Below are positions 29,301 to 37,763 of a DNA stretch of 64,000 nt, in pieces. The stretch covers positions 124,001 to 188,000 of the forward strand of contig CALXNZ010000002.1 in the NCBI GenBank assembly GCA_944389885.1, read 5' to 3'. The position numbers and the translations under genes are program-made. This DNA comes from an uncultured Opitutales bacterium. GTDB lineage: Bacteria; Verrucomicrobiota; Verrucomicrobiia; Opitutales; Intestinicryptomonadaceae. The notes under the pieces are model-generated. The model saw only the letters and a program-made list of their open reading frames with translations, was not told the origin of the DNA and made no database searches. The number at the start of each line of letters is the position of its first letter. The stretch's first letter is position 1.

Positions 29301-30092
29301 CACACCGCAATTTAACGCGAGAGTGGAAGACACAAAAAACTTTTTTCCGGAATCGGCGATGGCGTCAAAAAACTTCTCCGCGTATTCCCTGACAGATTTC
29401 TGGGGAAAGAACAGTGAGTCGTCTGTAAGATACACGTTCTCGAACTTCAGCCTGGAAATCTCATCTACGGCCATATCAATCGGCTTAAACCTTATCCTGC
29501 CGCCCATGTGGCGCGGAATTATGCACATCGCGCAGTCGTAGTAGCAGCCGCGCGTAAGCTGTATAAGATCCTCGTCCCAATCGTACGATTGTTTGCCGTA
29601 AAACAAATCCCTGCGGGGTTCAGGCACATCGGCCATATCTACCGGACGCGACGCCTTGTATAAAGGCCTTAATTTTCCGGACCTCATATCCTCTATCACC
29701 TGGGGCCAGATGAGCTCCCCTTCCCCAACGCAAACGCTGTCCGCGTACTTTAGACATTCATCCGGCATGAAAGACGGAAACATTCCGCCCATAACGCACT
29801 TTTTGCCGCGCTCTTTGCACATGCGGGCAATCTCGAGGGCTCTCGTCCCCTGGGGGGTAAAGCTGCTTATCGCGTACAAATCGGATCCGTCCTCAAAATC
29901 CAGTGGTTCCCCGGCGTTGTCGTCGGTAAATGCAATATCTATATCCGGAGGCGTAATGGCCGCCAAAATCGGAATTCCGAGCGCCGGCGGACATGTAAAT
30001 TTCCCGACTGTAAAAAATCTGCTCTCCTCCTTCATGTTTGCGACGGAATCGAGAAACTTTTCAAAACGCGGATATATAAAATTTATTTTCAT
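26376..30092 (-). CDS. B12-type radical SAM + ketosynthase + chain-length-factor fusion
   Basis: Single 1238-residue frame with three units. (1) About 1-430: N-terminal B12-binding-like domain (PPALGIPILAA, VGEGELIWPQVIEDM) and radical SAM barrel with Cys183, Cys187, Cys190 in RGCYYDCAMC, which bind the 4Fe-4S cluster. (2) About 443-840: ketosynthase of KAS I/II type with the full triad, Cys602 (NTACSGS), His734 (NAHGSGT) and His769 (KSYMGHCMGA). (3) About 855-1238: second KAS fold in which the Cys position is Ser1008 (SGSDCGLQAV), the first His is lost (SPFGNAQD) and the second is Lys1177 (NTGKIETT), as in chain-length factors. The lipoprotein gene before it overlaps its start by 4 bases. 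I know no described enzyme with this order. No frameshift or internal start is needed to explain it. Confidence 0.9.
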   Translation of the reverse strand: MKINFIYPRFEKFLDSVANMKEESRFFTVGKFTCPPALGIPILAAITPPDIDIAFTDDNAGEPLDFEDGSDLYAISSFTPQGTRALEIARMCKERGKKCVMGGMFPSFMPDECLKYADSVCVGEGELIWPQVIEDMRSGKLRPLYKASRPVDMADVPEPRRDLFYGKQSYDWDEDLIQLTRGCYYDCAMCIIPRHMGGRIRFKPIDMAVDEISRLKFENVYLTDDSLFFPQKSVREYAEKFFDAIADSGKKFFVSSTLALNCGVDFIEKAAKAGVRNFYCTMNVDPLSIALLRGDDRGLRARFKDFADTLRGLGIGFFASFGIGRDWDDDSISDRVLELCSYADINTAEFFIFSPYPGSRHWDRLMSQGRITSRQWHKYNGANVVFKPARMSADTLYSQFVNCWKGFYDMNHQRNIAHMEPSVWDKGEISISKSMQKRGVGHEAAITGIGILSPVGCDKESVVQALREGRDGISEASKIDTSRFVGHLCAEVKDFNPSLLMSESEMRTFTDPYLRMAICAARMALRDAGIDLRNIGKKFGMVLATCNAGLNSGEIEYRKKYGDSSARFDLSVSSQSEFYAVAKAMSSALGISGDCWVVNTACSGSTAAIGLAESLIESGDCEIVLVGGADAVALSNYAGFCAIKVVSPNKIAPFSTPEGMNIGEGAAFWIIENMGAALLRRARCYGKVIGHASGADAHHPTQPDPRGDGAFRVMKAASDNAGVNPEDLGCINAHGSGTAANDMAESKGILKFLGSAKLPITSTKSYMGHCMGATGILEATCQLLAMNENFIPATLHNVGLRSGCKVEALDKRLDVSYDCFLSANYAFAGNNAAIVVAKRDFISPLPKSRESGSEKIVISGVGAVSPLGLTVADNLSALNNGVVAIGCPERFHSDSMSGNVRLPSARSLDRRLDLSGMNPISIFATLAAKSALDSSGLKIRRELSDKVGLAMSVSRGSNEAPHMDAVFSSKDGKGNVACFSNVTANSTAGWVSKALELRGANITLTSGSDCGLQAVEFARRQIADGAATAMLAVAADELYAQELCGYSLVGRLYSGEEQKDFRLSCADALKTVMGEGAVAFMLERESDAKTRGAAILGEIMGFGAFQSGGDFLEPDLGGACLKSAVIEALEKSRCAAEDIDLIVFSPFGNAQDKKVLDLATDMFEGVPLITTVFNTGKIETTSAMLSLACALSADRLWPQITGNPDIDGAHLPDMAKRILCISSGFTGNNYALVIGREP

Positions 30093-30637
30093 TTTTCAAA
30101 GTCCAATACCCGAAGTTTAATGCCTAATAACGATTGTTCCGCCGAGATCTCCATAGGCGCCGATACATCTCCTACGCGCGCAAAATTTGAAAAGCTTAAA
30201 ACCATATCGGAGGATTTTAGACGGATAGCATTTCCCTCTGCCGAATACTCGATTTCCCTGTCGCAAGAGCCGTCAACTATGCCCAAAGCCGCCCGCATAA
30301 AATCAGAGACAAAGCCGCGGGCGACATTCTCGGGAAAACCGTTGTAAACATCGATTTTATTTTCCTTGCCCGAATTGAACAGCCAAATTTTTGCAAGAGT
30401 ACCGCCGTCGCTTGACAGGGATATTTTAAGAAATCCGCCGGAAAGCGCAGCGCGCAGTATTACAGGAAATTCCGAATTGCCGACCCTGAACTCGCCTCTC
30501 GCCATAAAATAAGACAGACGGGAAAGCCCGAATCCGTCCAAGCGCACAAAGTTCCCGGATGTACGCGGAGTCAATATGTTGCATGCGGCAACATTAAGCA
30601 CAATGAGCACAAAGAGTATGCACTTGTAGAAATTCAC
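30089..30637 (-). CDS. Lipoprotein in polyene-like cluster (DUF3261-like layout)
   Basis: Signal peptide with lipobox LNVAAC (lipidated Cys19), then a ~160-residue domain with alternating short strands (GEFRVGNSEFPVILRAAL, LKISLSSDGGTLAKIWLF) and a C-terminal LLGIKLRVLDFEK. Aryl-polyene loci carry an outer-membrane-type lipoprotein of similar size (DUF3261) beside a LolA-like gene, and this pair has the same arrangement; I assign it by context, not by a diagnostic motif. It sits 3 bases after the LolA-like gene and overlaps the radical SAM fusion by 4 bases. Confidence 0.68.
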   Translation of the reverse strand: MNFYKCILFVLIVLNVAACNILTPRTSGNFVRLDGFGLSRLSYFMARGEFRVGNSEFPVILRAALSGGFLKISLSSDGGTLAKIWLFNSGKENKIDVYNGFPENVARGFVSDFMRAALGIVDGSCDREIEYSAEGNAIRLKSSDMVLSFSNFARVGDVSAPMEISAEQSLLGIKLRVLDFEK

Positions 30638-30640
30638 GCC

Positions 30641-31243
30641 TTAAAACTCGAATTTTAGAAAATCAGGGTTTCTCTCGTCAAGGGCGCCCCCTATATTGGA
30701 AGGGTTTTCCTTTACCGAAGAAAAATCAATTTCCCTCGTATCCCCGTCGATATAACGGAGCCTTATTTTCTTCGGGACAGTCCCATTTGAAGCGTAAAAA
30801 GACTCTATGCTGAGCAGGCCAGAGGGATCGTCCTTTGGCATTTTTACAACAATCCCGCCGGCGATTTTTTCAAGCTTCCAGCTGGGATCCGCCTTTCCTC
30901 CCAATACCATCGCGGCTATTCTCTTTACGAGAGCTCCCGCTTTCTCGGACGCCGAAGGGGAACTCAATCTGCGCCATTTTCCGTCTGCAAATTCGTAAAA
31001 CGACACTGAGCCGTCGGAAAACAGCGTTATGGATTTTGACGGGCTCAAAGTCTGCCACCGCACGCTTCCCGAAGAATTTGCCACCATAAATCCTGACGAG
31101 CGCAACGGCTTATCAAACATATTCGACTCAAGCCGGCTCTCAAATTTCAGTATCACTCCCGACAATCCCTTGAGTTCGGCCGCAAAGAGCTGGCTCCCAA
31201 ATACCGCGCATAGCGCTAAAAAAATTCCCAATATTTTTTTCAT
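30641..31243 (-). CDS. LolA-like periplasmic carrier protein
   Basis: Signal peptide (MKKILGIFLALCAVFGSQLFA), then a beta-rich domain with the LolA pattern: an amphipathic start (LKGLSGVILKFESRLESNMF), paired strands such as SSGSVRWQTLSPSKSITLFS, and PKKIRLRYIDGDTREIDFSSV near the end, which matches the LolA C-terminal half. About 200 aa. ATG 31243 has AAAGGG at good spacing. In polyene clusters such carriers are thought to move a lipid or product-lipid conjugate across the periplasm; that is inferred here. Confidence 0.8.
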   Translation of the reverse strand: MKKILGIFLALCAVFGSQLFAAELKGLSGVILKFESRLESNMFDKPLRSSGFMVANSSGSVRWQTLSPSKSITLFSDGSVSFYEFADGKWRRLSSPSASEKAGALVKRIAAMVLGGKADPSWKLEKIAGGIVVKMPKDDPSGLLSIESFYASNGTVPKKIRLRYIDGDTREIDFSSVKENPSNIGGALDERNPDFLKFEF

Positions 31244-31244
31244 T

Positions 31245-33374
31245 TTATACCCTTTCAAAAATCAATATTCCCACAAATCCCGTACTCGACAAGTTCCAGT
31301 GCGCAAAATAACGGCCTTCCGTCCTATCAGCGGCGCAGAAAATCCCACCGGACTTTGAATAGTTGTCCGACAGCGGAGAAATCATCTTAAAAGAATATCC
31401 AAGTTCCGACTGAAGGTTTTCCGAAAACTTGCGCGCGAATTTCCCCACGGGAGGCAGAGAAAAAAACGCGTCTATTTTAGACAAGTCGAATTCAAAACGT
31501 TTGAAGTCCTCCGCAATCATGTCGCGCTCAGCTTTCGGAGTCGATGCCCTCGCCCTATTAAAGACCCCGATTATCCTAAATTTAGGACGCATACCCGACA
31601 TCAACAAATCGCCCCCCAGCAAGTGCGCGGCTGAATAATCCGACGACGGGTAGGCGGAAGAATCCCGGCGATATCTTGCAAAATCGTCCGCCCACTTGTT
31701 CGTCATATCTCCGGCACACGCAAGCACCGCATCGAGTTTTCCGGTCCGCAGAGATGAGAAGGCCTGCTTTAGGGCGCACTCAAAAGATATTTCGCCGGCT
31801 GTCGCCGCGGAGTTTAGACCCTTAAATCCGAAATGCATAGCCAATAACGATGGCGGGGCATTGTGAACGGAGTTTACAAAAGATGTCGGAATGGGCTCGC
31901 TCTCGCGCTTTTTTATAGTCGCAGTCAGAAATTTTTCGATTTCGTCGGTCATTCCAAGTCCGGTTCCCCAACACACTCCTATTCTATTGGTATCTATTCT
32001 TTCGGAAAGTCTGGATAACTCCAAAGGCCGCGCAACTTCCAAGGCCATCTGTTGAAGCTTTGCCCATTTGCGTTTCTTGAGCTGAGGAATATCCTTAAGA
32101 AGTCCCGAGGCGTCGATTGCGCCATTGCCCCCTATTTCATGAGAGCCAAACACATAAACAGCGGAAGTTTTCCCATGGCGGATTTCGGGGCGAGCTCGAA
32201 CGCCGCGCCTTGAAACTACGGCGCAAGAATTGTTCCCGCCAAATCCGAAGCTCGCGCTCAATACATGCTCAATTTGCGCGTGAATCGGAGCTCCGACCGG
32301 GGACAATCCTATTTGCGGATCGACGGTTCTAAAACCCGCGCTCGGGGGAATTATGGAGCGCGATGCGCAAAATGCCGACACTATAACATTTAACACTCCG
32401 CTTGCGCCGAGAGTGTGTCCCACCACCCCTTTTATAGATGAGAATGGCGGCGGGACATCTCCGAATACACTCCGCAAAGCCTGAGCTTCCGACAGGTCGT
32501 TCCCCCGAGTTCCCGTTCCGTGGGCGCAATAAAAAGAGATGTCTTTCGGGGAGATTCCGGCAAGTTCAACCGCCAATTTCATCGCCCTGGCGGCGCCATC
32601 GCCGTCGGGACGCGGCGCGGTAGCGTGATACGCGTCCGCGGAAAGCCCCCATCCGGAGATATGCGCTATGGGCTTGAGAGAATGATTGTAGGCAAAAGAT
32701 TCCGAAGCCAGAACAATCACTCCAGCTCCCTCCCCAAGATTTATGCCGTCGCGATTTGCGTCAAATGGCCGCGAATCCGAATCGGAAAGCAACATTAGAG
32801 AGCCGAATCCGTTTACGGTCGTGCGCGATAGCGAATCCGCCCCGCAGACTACCGCCAACTCGAGCTCTCCGGAAGATATGGCCTCGCACGCCTCCGCTAT
32901 GGCTATGCCGGAACTCGAACACGCTGTGGAAAAAGTGCTGCAAGCACCCTTGCAACCAAGGCGTTTCGCCACAAACTCCGCCATATATGAACACTCGTAC
33001 TTTCCCAATACGCCTATATCCGGAACACCTCCCCGGTCGAGATATTTAGCCAACATATTTTCGGCGTCCAATACGCCTCCTATGCTCGTACCAAGAAATA
33101 CTCCAGAATTAGCGCCGCGCGGAAGATTCAGGTTTTCCAAAGCCTCGTCGAGAGCCGACAGCAAAATGCAACCGCAATTAGAAATCCCATGCCCGAGCCA
33201 CGAATGATTTATCGGGGCAATGCCAAATTTTTTATTTCCGAAGCGGGGGCTGTCGAAAATAGTCTGCCTACCGAAGAGGGGACGCCCTTCGAGAACGGCA
33301 TTCCACAATTTCTCCGCTCCCTGTCCGGCGCATGTGCATGCGCCTATAGAAACTATCAGCGGGGCGGAATTCAT
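31245..33374 (-). CDS. Ketosynthase fused to inactive KAS-like (chain-length-factor) domain
   Basis: 709 aa. Residues about 1-390 are a KAS II-type ketosynthase with Cys152 (STACSSSG), His285 (CAHGTGT) and His320 (KGVVGHTLGASG). Residues about 404-700 form a second domain like the N-terminal ketosynthase homologues (Ketoacyl-synt_2) used as chain-length factors in aryl-polyene synthesis: SFVNSVHNAPPSLLAMHFG and AATAGEISFECALKQA, with no catalytic Cys. It presumably extends the chain with ACP partners. Its start overlaps the ACP gene by 4 bases. KS and CLF are normally separate subunits, so this is a fusion of an obligate pair. Confidence 0.9.
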   Translation of the reverse strand: MNSAPLIVSIGACTCAGQGAEKLWNAVLEGRPLFGRQTIFDSPRFGNKKFGIAPINHSWLGHGISNCGCILLSALDEALENLNLPRGANSGVFLGTSIGGVLDAENMLAKYLDRGGVPDIGVLGKYECSYMAEFVAKRLGCKGACSTFSTACSSSGIAIAEACEAISSGELELAVVCGADSLSRTTVNGFGSLMLLSDSDSRPFDANRDGINLGEGAGVIVLASESFAYNHSLKPIAHISGWGLSADAYHATAPRPDGDGAARAMKLAVELAGISPKDISFYCAHGTGTRGNDLSEAQALRSVFGDVPPPFSSIKGVVGHTLGASGVLNVIVSAFCASRSIIPPSAGFRTVDPQIGLSPVGAPIHAQIEHVLSASFGFGGNNSCAVVSRRGVRARPEIRHGKTSAVYVFGSHEIGGNGAIDASGLLKDIPQLKKRKWAKLQQMALEVARPLELSRLSERIDTNRIGVCWGTGLGMTDEIEKFLTATIKKRESEPIPTSFVNSVHNAPPSLLAMHFGFKGLNSAATAGEISFECALKQAFSSLRTGKLDAVLACAGDMTNKWADDFARYRRDSSAYPSSDYSAAHLLGGDLLMSGMRPKFRIIGVFNRARASTPKAERDMIAEDFKRFEFDLSKIDAFFSLPPVGKFARKFSENLQSELGYSFKMISPLSDNYSKSGGIFCAADRTEGRYFAHWNLSSTGFVGILIFERV

Positions 33375-33643
33375 TTTGATCTGGCCATGACAAAATCGGC
33401 CAAAGCCGCCGGAGAGCGGAATATCTTTTTCACGTCGTCCTTATTGTCAACTGAAACGGAATACTTGGACTCTATCATAACAACGAGTTCAAGGGCATCG
33501 ACAGAATCCAAACCGAGTCCGGAATCTCCGAAGAACTCCGCGTCGTCGGCGATATCGGACGCGGACATATCGCCGAGATTTAACGCGCTTATGACATTCT
33601 TTTTTATATCTTCGATTAAGCTTTGTCTATCCATACCGGTCAT
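33371..33643 (-). CDS. Acyl carrier protein (cluster copy 1)
   Basis: Carries the growing chain on phosphopantetheine. Motif GLGLDSVDALEL gives the attachment serine (Ser47 counted from this ATG). The acidic helix II ELVVMIESKYSVSVD follows. ATG 33643 is chosen for 90 aa, with AAAGTGG upstream; an ATG three codons later is equally possible, and the frame is open to 33679. It overlaps the ketosynthase gene by 4 bases, which fits direct partnership. Confidence 0.9.
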   Translation of the reverse strand: MTGMDRQSLIEDIKKNVISALNLGDMSASDIADDAEFFGDSGLGLDSVDALELVVMIESKYSVSVDNKDDVKKIFRSPAALADFVMARSK

Positions 33644-33691
33644 ATCGCGCCACTTTAGGGCGGGAAGAATCATTATCAAGAATAAATATGC

Positions 33692-36600
33692 CTACTGTCC
33701 CCAAAAGTCGAAGAAATTGTACCACTGAAAAGGATGTTTTTTCAAAGCTTTAGAGAGTTCCGATAAGAATTTTTCCGCCGCTGCGGCGCATTCCCCAGCG
33801 GAGGCGTTTTTGCGTATGGGAATTTCAATCGCGCGCATGGAGTATTCAGCGTATCCTGTCTTAAAGCACACAACCAAAACAAGAGCCGCTCCGGACTTTG
33901 CGGCTAATATATATGGCGCAAGGGGAACGCGCAGAGTCGAACCTAAAAATTCCGCATTCACATAGCGTCCGCCAGCGTATCTGTCGGCATGCATTGCCAC
34001 AATTCCGCCCCCTTTCAATACAGAATAGGCGGACAACATTCCTGATGCGTCCCCGGAGTCACCTATAAATTTTGGGCGGGCTTTCCTCATTCTCGATTCA
34101 AAGAGCTCGCGAATGTCGCTTCTCTCAAGCTCCGCCCCCACCAAGCCGACTTCCACCCCATATTTGAGAAGTTCTCCCGATGAAATCTGCCACCCCCCCG
34201 CATGAGCCGTCAGGACCACAACGCCGCAGCCGCGCCCCAACCCTTCGCGGACTACATGCTCGGCAGAATCCCTGCAACGTATCTTGCCGGAATCTGAAAA
34301 ATAGGCCACCCTGTCTATTATCGACATTCCGAAAGAATAAAGCAGCCTGTATAGCTTAAAAGGCATAAAACCGCGTTTTTCTCCAAACAATTTGTCGAGA
34401 TATACCCGCGAATACACGCACAATCCGCTCCTAAACACTTGAAAGAACCCCGCGACAAAGACGAGCAAAACATATGCGGGAAGAAGTCCAATTCTCAAGA
34501 GAAGCAAAAAACAAAAGTTTCCCCAATATCCGCCGCGGGTCCTACCCGTCCAACCCGCATTTGGATTCCCATCTCCTTCTCCCCGCGCCAACAGCGGGGG
34601 CACAGTGAGCAATGTTGCCGCATATATAAACACTATCGAAAGCCCCGCCGCTATTCCGAGCGAGCTCAAAACGGGGTGCTTGGCCGCAGCCAAAACTCCG
34701 AACGCTGCGGCCGTCGTCAAAGCCGAGGCCGCCGTAGATCTCAAAGACGCCGCACAATTCCCGTTTTTACGGTAATCGTAAATCATAAAGACGGCATAAT
34801 CCTGGGCCAGGCACACCGCAAATACGACAAATACCGCATTCACCATGTTTACGGGTTCCCCAATCAAAGACATTGTCGCGAATGTCCACAGCAAGCCTAT
34901 TGCCACAGGCGTCAAAGCCGTAAATGCGCCCTTCACTCCCCCGAGCGCTACAAATAGATAAATCGCCACAAGAACAAATGTAGCCGCCGCAAAATTGCGA
35001 AGCCAAACCGACGCGATGTCGGATATTTCTCCGGATAGAAAATCTGCATCTGCAAACGCCGCGTTCGGGAAAGAGTCCGAAAGAGACTTTGCAAATGCCG
35101 CCCTGTCCGCATCGTCTCCAAATTCCACTAATGTGAGAATAGACACTCCATTCGCGCCGCAAGCTATTCTTCCCTTAAAAATAGATTCGAGCTTGGAAGT
35201 ATCCAGGGGAGTCGGAGATGCGTCTGCAAGCGACATGGAATCGGAAAATACCGCCTCCTTCACTCCGCATTCCGCGCACGCATCTTTCAAGTTGCGCATA
35301 AAATCCGCCTTCCGCTGCGGACTCCAAAAATGTTTCCAACGCTCAAAGTTTTTTCCCGCCGACGAAGCGTCGGGAAGCAAATGGGCGAGGGAATAGTATT
35401 TTATACCTTTTATTCCTGACAGAAAAGAACTTAACTTAGAATTCTCCGCAAGCGCCGAACTCATATCCGAACCGCGCGCGATTATCGCCGAACGCTTCAA
35501 AGCGCCTCCCCAAATTTCACGCAGCTTATCGGAATCATTTTGGGCTTCAGGGCCGAGGCCGTTAAAGGAATCCGGCGAACCGTCAAAATTCAGATTTTGA
35601 ATTTCCCACAAAGACAATCCCGATAGAATCGCGCAAGCGCAAAAACCGCGCAATCCCAGTCTTTTGAGCCGTGGATAGAATGTCTCTGCCGCGATTCCGA
35701 ACGCGCTTCTGCCGGATTTTTTCAATCTGATTCCCGATAAAAATGCGGGCAGGAATAAGACGCACAGCAATGCCGAAAAAGTTATGCCAAGCCCGCCTAT
35801 AACTCCAATTTGAACAAAGCCTGATTCACCCAATACAGCCATGGCGGCAAAAGCGATGAGTGTGGAACCCGCCACCACAGATATGGGCCGCGCAAACATC
35901 TCCGAAGTTTCAGCGGCAAGTTTGGGCGTTATTTTTTCAAAAATGTCAAGCCTGCTTAAAACATGAATTGCGTAATCTATGCTCACACCCACAGAGATGC
36001 CTGCAAACGCCGAAGCTATGGGGGATATCTCCGTAAAAAAGCAACGGGAACACGCGAATCCAAACAAAGCCCCAAGCATTGACGGAATAATCGCCGCAAA
36101 AGCGAACCATACATTGCGGAACGCCAGAAACGTTATTGCCAACATAGCCGCCAGGGTAAGAAACAGACAAAACTTTGAGTCCGCAGAAGCAGTCGAAAAA
36201 TTCTCCGCGGCAATCCGACACGCCCCCGACCAGAATATTTCCGCTCCGGTTTTTCTTTCTATCTCGCTAACGGTATCGGATATGCGCTCCGAAATCTTCC
36301 GAGCCGCGGAAGCGTCCGAAGTATCGCTTAAAAGCTCTCCGACAATTAGTATCGCCCTGCCGTCAGAACAGCCCGACATCTCACTTGAAAATGCCGACAA
36401 GTCCGACGGCGACACGGATTTCTTTAATTTCTGGAGCCAGATTCCCAAAATATTTGCCGGATCCCCCGAAAACACCCCCCTCAACTGCGGAGACGCCCCC
36501 AAAGCCATGCGCTCTTTAAAATATTCGATGCGCCGCTTTAGAAAATCTTTGCGGATACCCAATTCCAAAGAAGATTCAGCCTCAGAATCAAAAATATATG

Positions 36601-36964
36601 GGAATGCCGAAATCAAAGCCCCGATAAAATCGCCATTGAGAAATTCTCCGGCCCCATTTCCCGGGAAAGACGCCAGTTTTCCTCCCTGAAGTTTTTCGGT
36701 GAGCAATTTAGCGGCGGCGGACGAATCCTCTGCGCTATTTCCGCAGACCCCGAAAAACACTGCGCGAGTTTGGCCGAATAATTCCGCAGCCCCCCTATAA
36801 TCGTCCAACACCGAATTGCGGAACGGCAATATGCCGTATATGTTTTCGCCATATCTGGCTCCAACCGCAAAAAAAGCCGAAACCGCCGTCGAGATTGCCA
36901 ATAGGGCGATGAACACAAATTTGCGGGCGCATACAAGCTCCGCTATTCTCCTTGAAACTCTCAT
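33692..36964 (-). CDS. MMPL/RND exporter fused to LpxL-like acyltransferase
   Basis: 1090 aa. Residues about 1-790 are an RND/MMPL transporter with two sets of membrane helices and two periplasmic loops; ISVGVSIDYAIHVLSR and AVCLAQDYAVFMIYDYR mark the proton-relay helices of each half. Residues about 800-1090 match the LpxL/HtrB lysophospholipid acyltransferase family: VVVLTAHAGGWQ, FIGDSGDASG, AMHADRYAGGRYV, PFQWYNFFDFW. The usual HX4(D/E) active site reads His921...Gln926, so the acidic residue is missing. Probably exports the cluster product or its lipid and acylates it. It starts inside the GT2 3' end (4-base overlap). Upstream MMPL exporters occur in aryl-polyene and xanthomonadin loci; the fusion is less usual. 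Confidence 0.88.
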   Translation of the reverse strand: MRVSRRIAELVCARKFVFIALLAISTAVSAFFAVGARYGENIYGILPFRNSVLDDYRGAAELFGQTRAVFFGVCGNSAEDSSAAAKLLTEKLQGGKLASFPGNGAGEFLNGDFIGALISAFPYIFDSEAESSLELGIRKDFLKRRIEYFKERMALGASPQLRGVFSGDPANILGIWLQKLKKSVSPSDLSAFSSEMSGCSDGRAILIVGELLSDTSDASAARKISERISDTVSEIERKTGAEIFWSGACRIAAENFSTASADSKFCLFLTLAAMLAITFLAFRNVWFAFAAIIPSMLGALFGFACSRCFFTEISPIASAFAGISVGVSIDYAIHVLSRLDIFEKITPKLAAETSEMFARPISVVAGSTLIAFAAMAVLGESGFVQIGVIGGLGITFSALLCVLFLPAFLSGIRLKKSGRSAFGIAAETFYPRLKRLGLRGFCACAILSGLSLWEIQNLNFDGSPDSFNGLGPEAQNDSDKLREIWGGALKRSAIIARGSDMSSALAENSKLSSFLSGIKGIKYYSLAHLLPDASSAGKNFERWKHFWSPQRKADFMRNLKDACAECGVKEAVFSDSMSLADASPTPLDTSKLESIFKGRIACGANGVSILTLVEFGDDADRAAFAKSLSDSFPNAAFADADFLSGEISDIASVWLRNFAAATFVLVAIYLFVALGGVKGAFTALTPVAIGLLWTFATMSLIGEPVNMVNAVFVVFAVCLAQDYAVFMIYDYRKNGNCAASLRSTAASALTTAAAFGVLAAAKHPVLSSLGIAAGLSIVFIYAATLLTVPPLLARGEGDGNPNAGWTGRTRGGYWGNFCFLLLLRIGLLPAYVLLVFVAGFFQVFRSGLCVYSRVYLDKLFGEKRGFMPFKLYRLLYSFGMSIIDRVAYFSDSGKIRCRDSAEHVVREGLGRGCGVVVLTAHAGGWQISSGELLKYGVEVGLVGAELERSDIRELFESRMRKARPKFIGDSGDASGMLSAYSVLKGGGIVAMHADRYAGGRYVNAEFLGSTLRVPLAPYILAAKSGAALVLVVCFKTGYAEYSMRAIEIPIRKNASAGECAAAAEKFLSELSKALKKHPFQWYNFFDFWGQ

Positions 36965-37674
36965 TTCCCGAGGGCGATTTTCCTAAGTTTTTCTCTCGAA
37001 AACACGAGGCTTTGAAACCAAAGCTTCGCATTCATTATCGAGAATTTCACGGTGTCTGCAATGGGCCTATAATGGGATCTCGCCAGAACACCGGCATTAT
37101 ATATTGTCGGAATCTCGAGTGGAATGATACCGATTCCAGCCCAAGCAGCCTTCACAAGAAGCTCGCTTTCAAATGTAAATCCGTCAAAAGACATGTCCAA
37201 CCCGGATATTTTGGAAATTGGATAACACCTGAATCCGCACTGGGTATCTCCCAAACGAACTCCCGTTTCAGCCTTGAACCAGAAATTGGAAAATCTGTTC
37301 ATAAACCTGCGCGATACGGGAACGGTGGAATCCGAAAAATTGCGCACACCCGCAACTATGCAATCCGGATTTCCAGCGGCGGCCTCAAGAAATCGACCCA
37401 CCTCGGAAGGCGGATGCTGCCCGTCGGAATCCATTGTCACCGCGTGCGTGTAGCCATCGCATAATGCCCTTTTAAAAGCCGCCTTCAATGCGTAAGCCTT
37501 TCCATGGTTTTTATCAAACCTAATGAGTCTGACGCCCCCAAAAGTATCGGATATCGACACGGGCGGAACGGAGCCGTCGTCCACCACAAAAATATCCGCG
37601 CCGGATATTCCGCCCAAGACTTCCGCAAGGGAGTCCCCGTGATTATGGCATGGAATAATGACGCAGAATCTCAT
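36961..37674 (-). CDS. Family 2 glycosyltransferase
   Basis: 237 aa GT-A fold enzyme of the dolichyl-phosphate-mannose-synthase type. Seen: FCVIIPCHNHGDSLAEVL, VVDDGS, DSDGQHPPSEV (metal-binding DxD), GDTQCGFRCYP and a basic C-terminus without membrane helices. A similar GT2 is found beside the MMPL gene in aryl-polyene clusters, where a glycosyl head group is thought to be added. First gene of the minus-strand run of the cluster; its start faces the divergent ACP gene across 89 bases. Confidence 0.9.
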   Translation of the reverse strand: MRFCVIIPCHNHGDSLAEVLGGISGADIFVVDDGSVPPVSISDTFGGVRLIRFDKNHGKAYALKAAFKRALCDGYTHAVTMDSDGQHPPSEVGRFLEAAAGNPDCIVAGVRNFSDSTVPVSRRFMNRFSNFWFKAETGVRLGDTQCGFRCYPISKISGLDMSFDGFTFESELLVKAAWAGIGIIPLEIPTIYNAGVLARSHYRPIADTVKFSIMNAKLWFQSLVFSREKLRKIALGK

Positions 37675-37763
37675 GACACTTGATTTTACCTTGAAATGGC
37701 CCTACAAATCTTTTTTATTTTCCGACAGTTTTTTACATAAATTTATTTTTGCAATTACAAAAA
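37675..37763. promoter_or_regulatory. Divergent promoter region of the cluster
   Basis: Only gap between oppositely pointing runs in the cluster, 89 bases and AT-rich, so it must drive GT2 > ... > radical SAM fusion on the minus strand and ACP > GcvT-like > thioesterase > FabG on the plus strand. TTGAAA at 37691 and TACATA at 37734 are candidate plus-strand elements but their spacing is poor; no operator is clear. Confidence 0.4.

Noticed and set aside
26376-30092. Assembly join of separate genes as the source of the radical SAM-KS-CLF protein
   Set aside because: The frame is unbroken, linkers between domains look natural, and the neighbouring overlap of 4 bases fits; still listed as a check in the findings.
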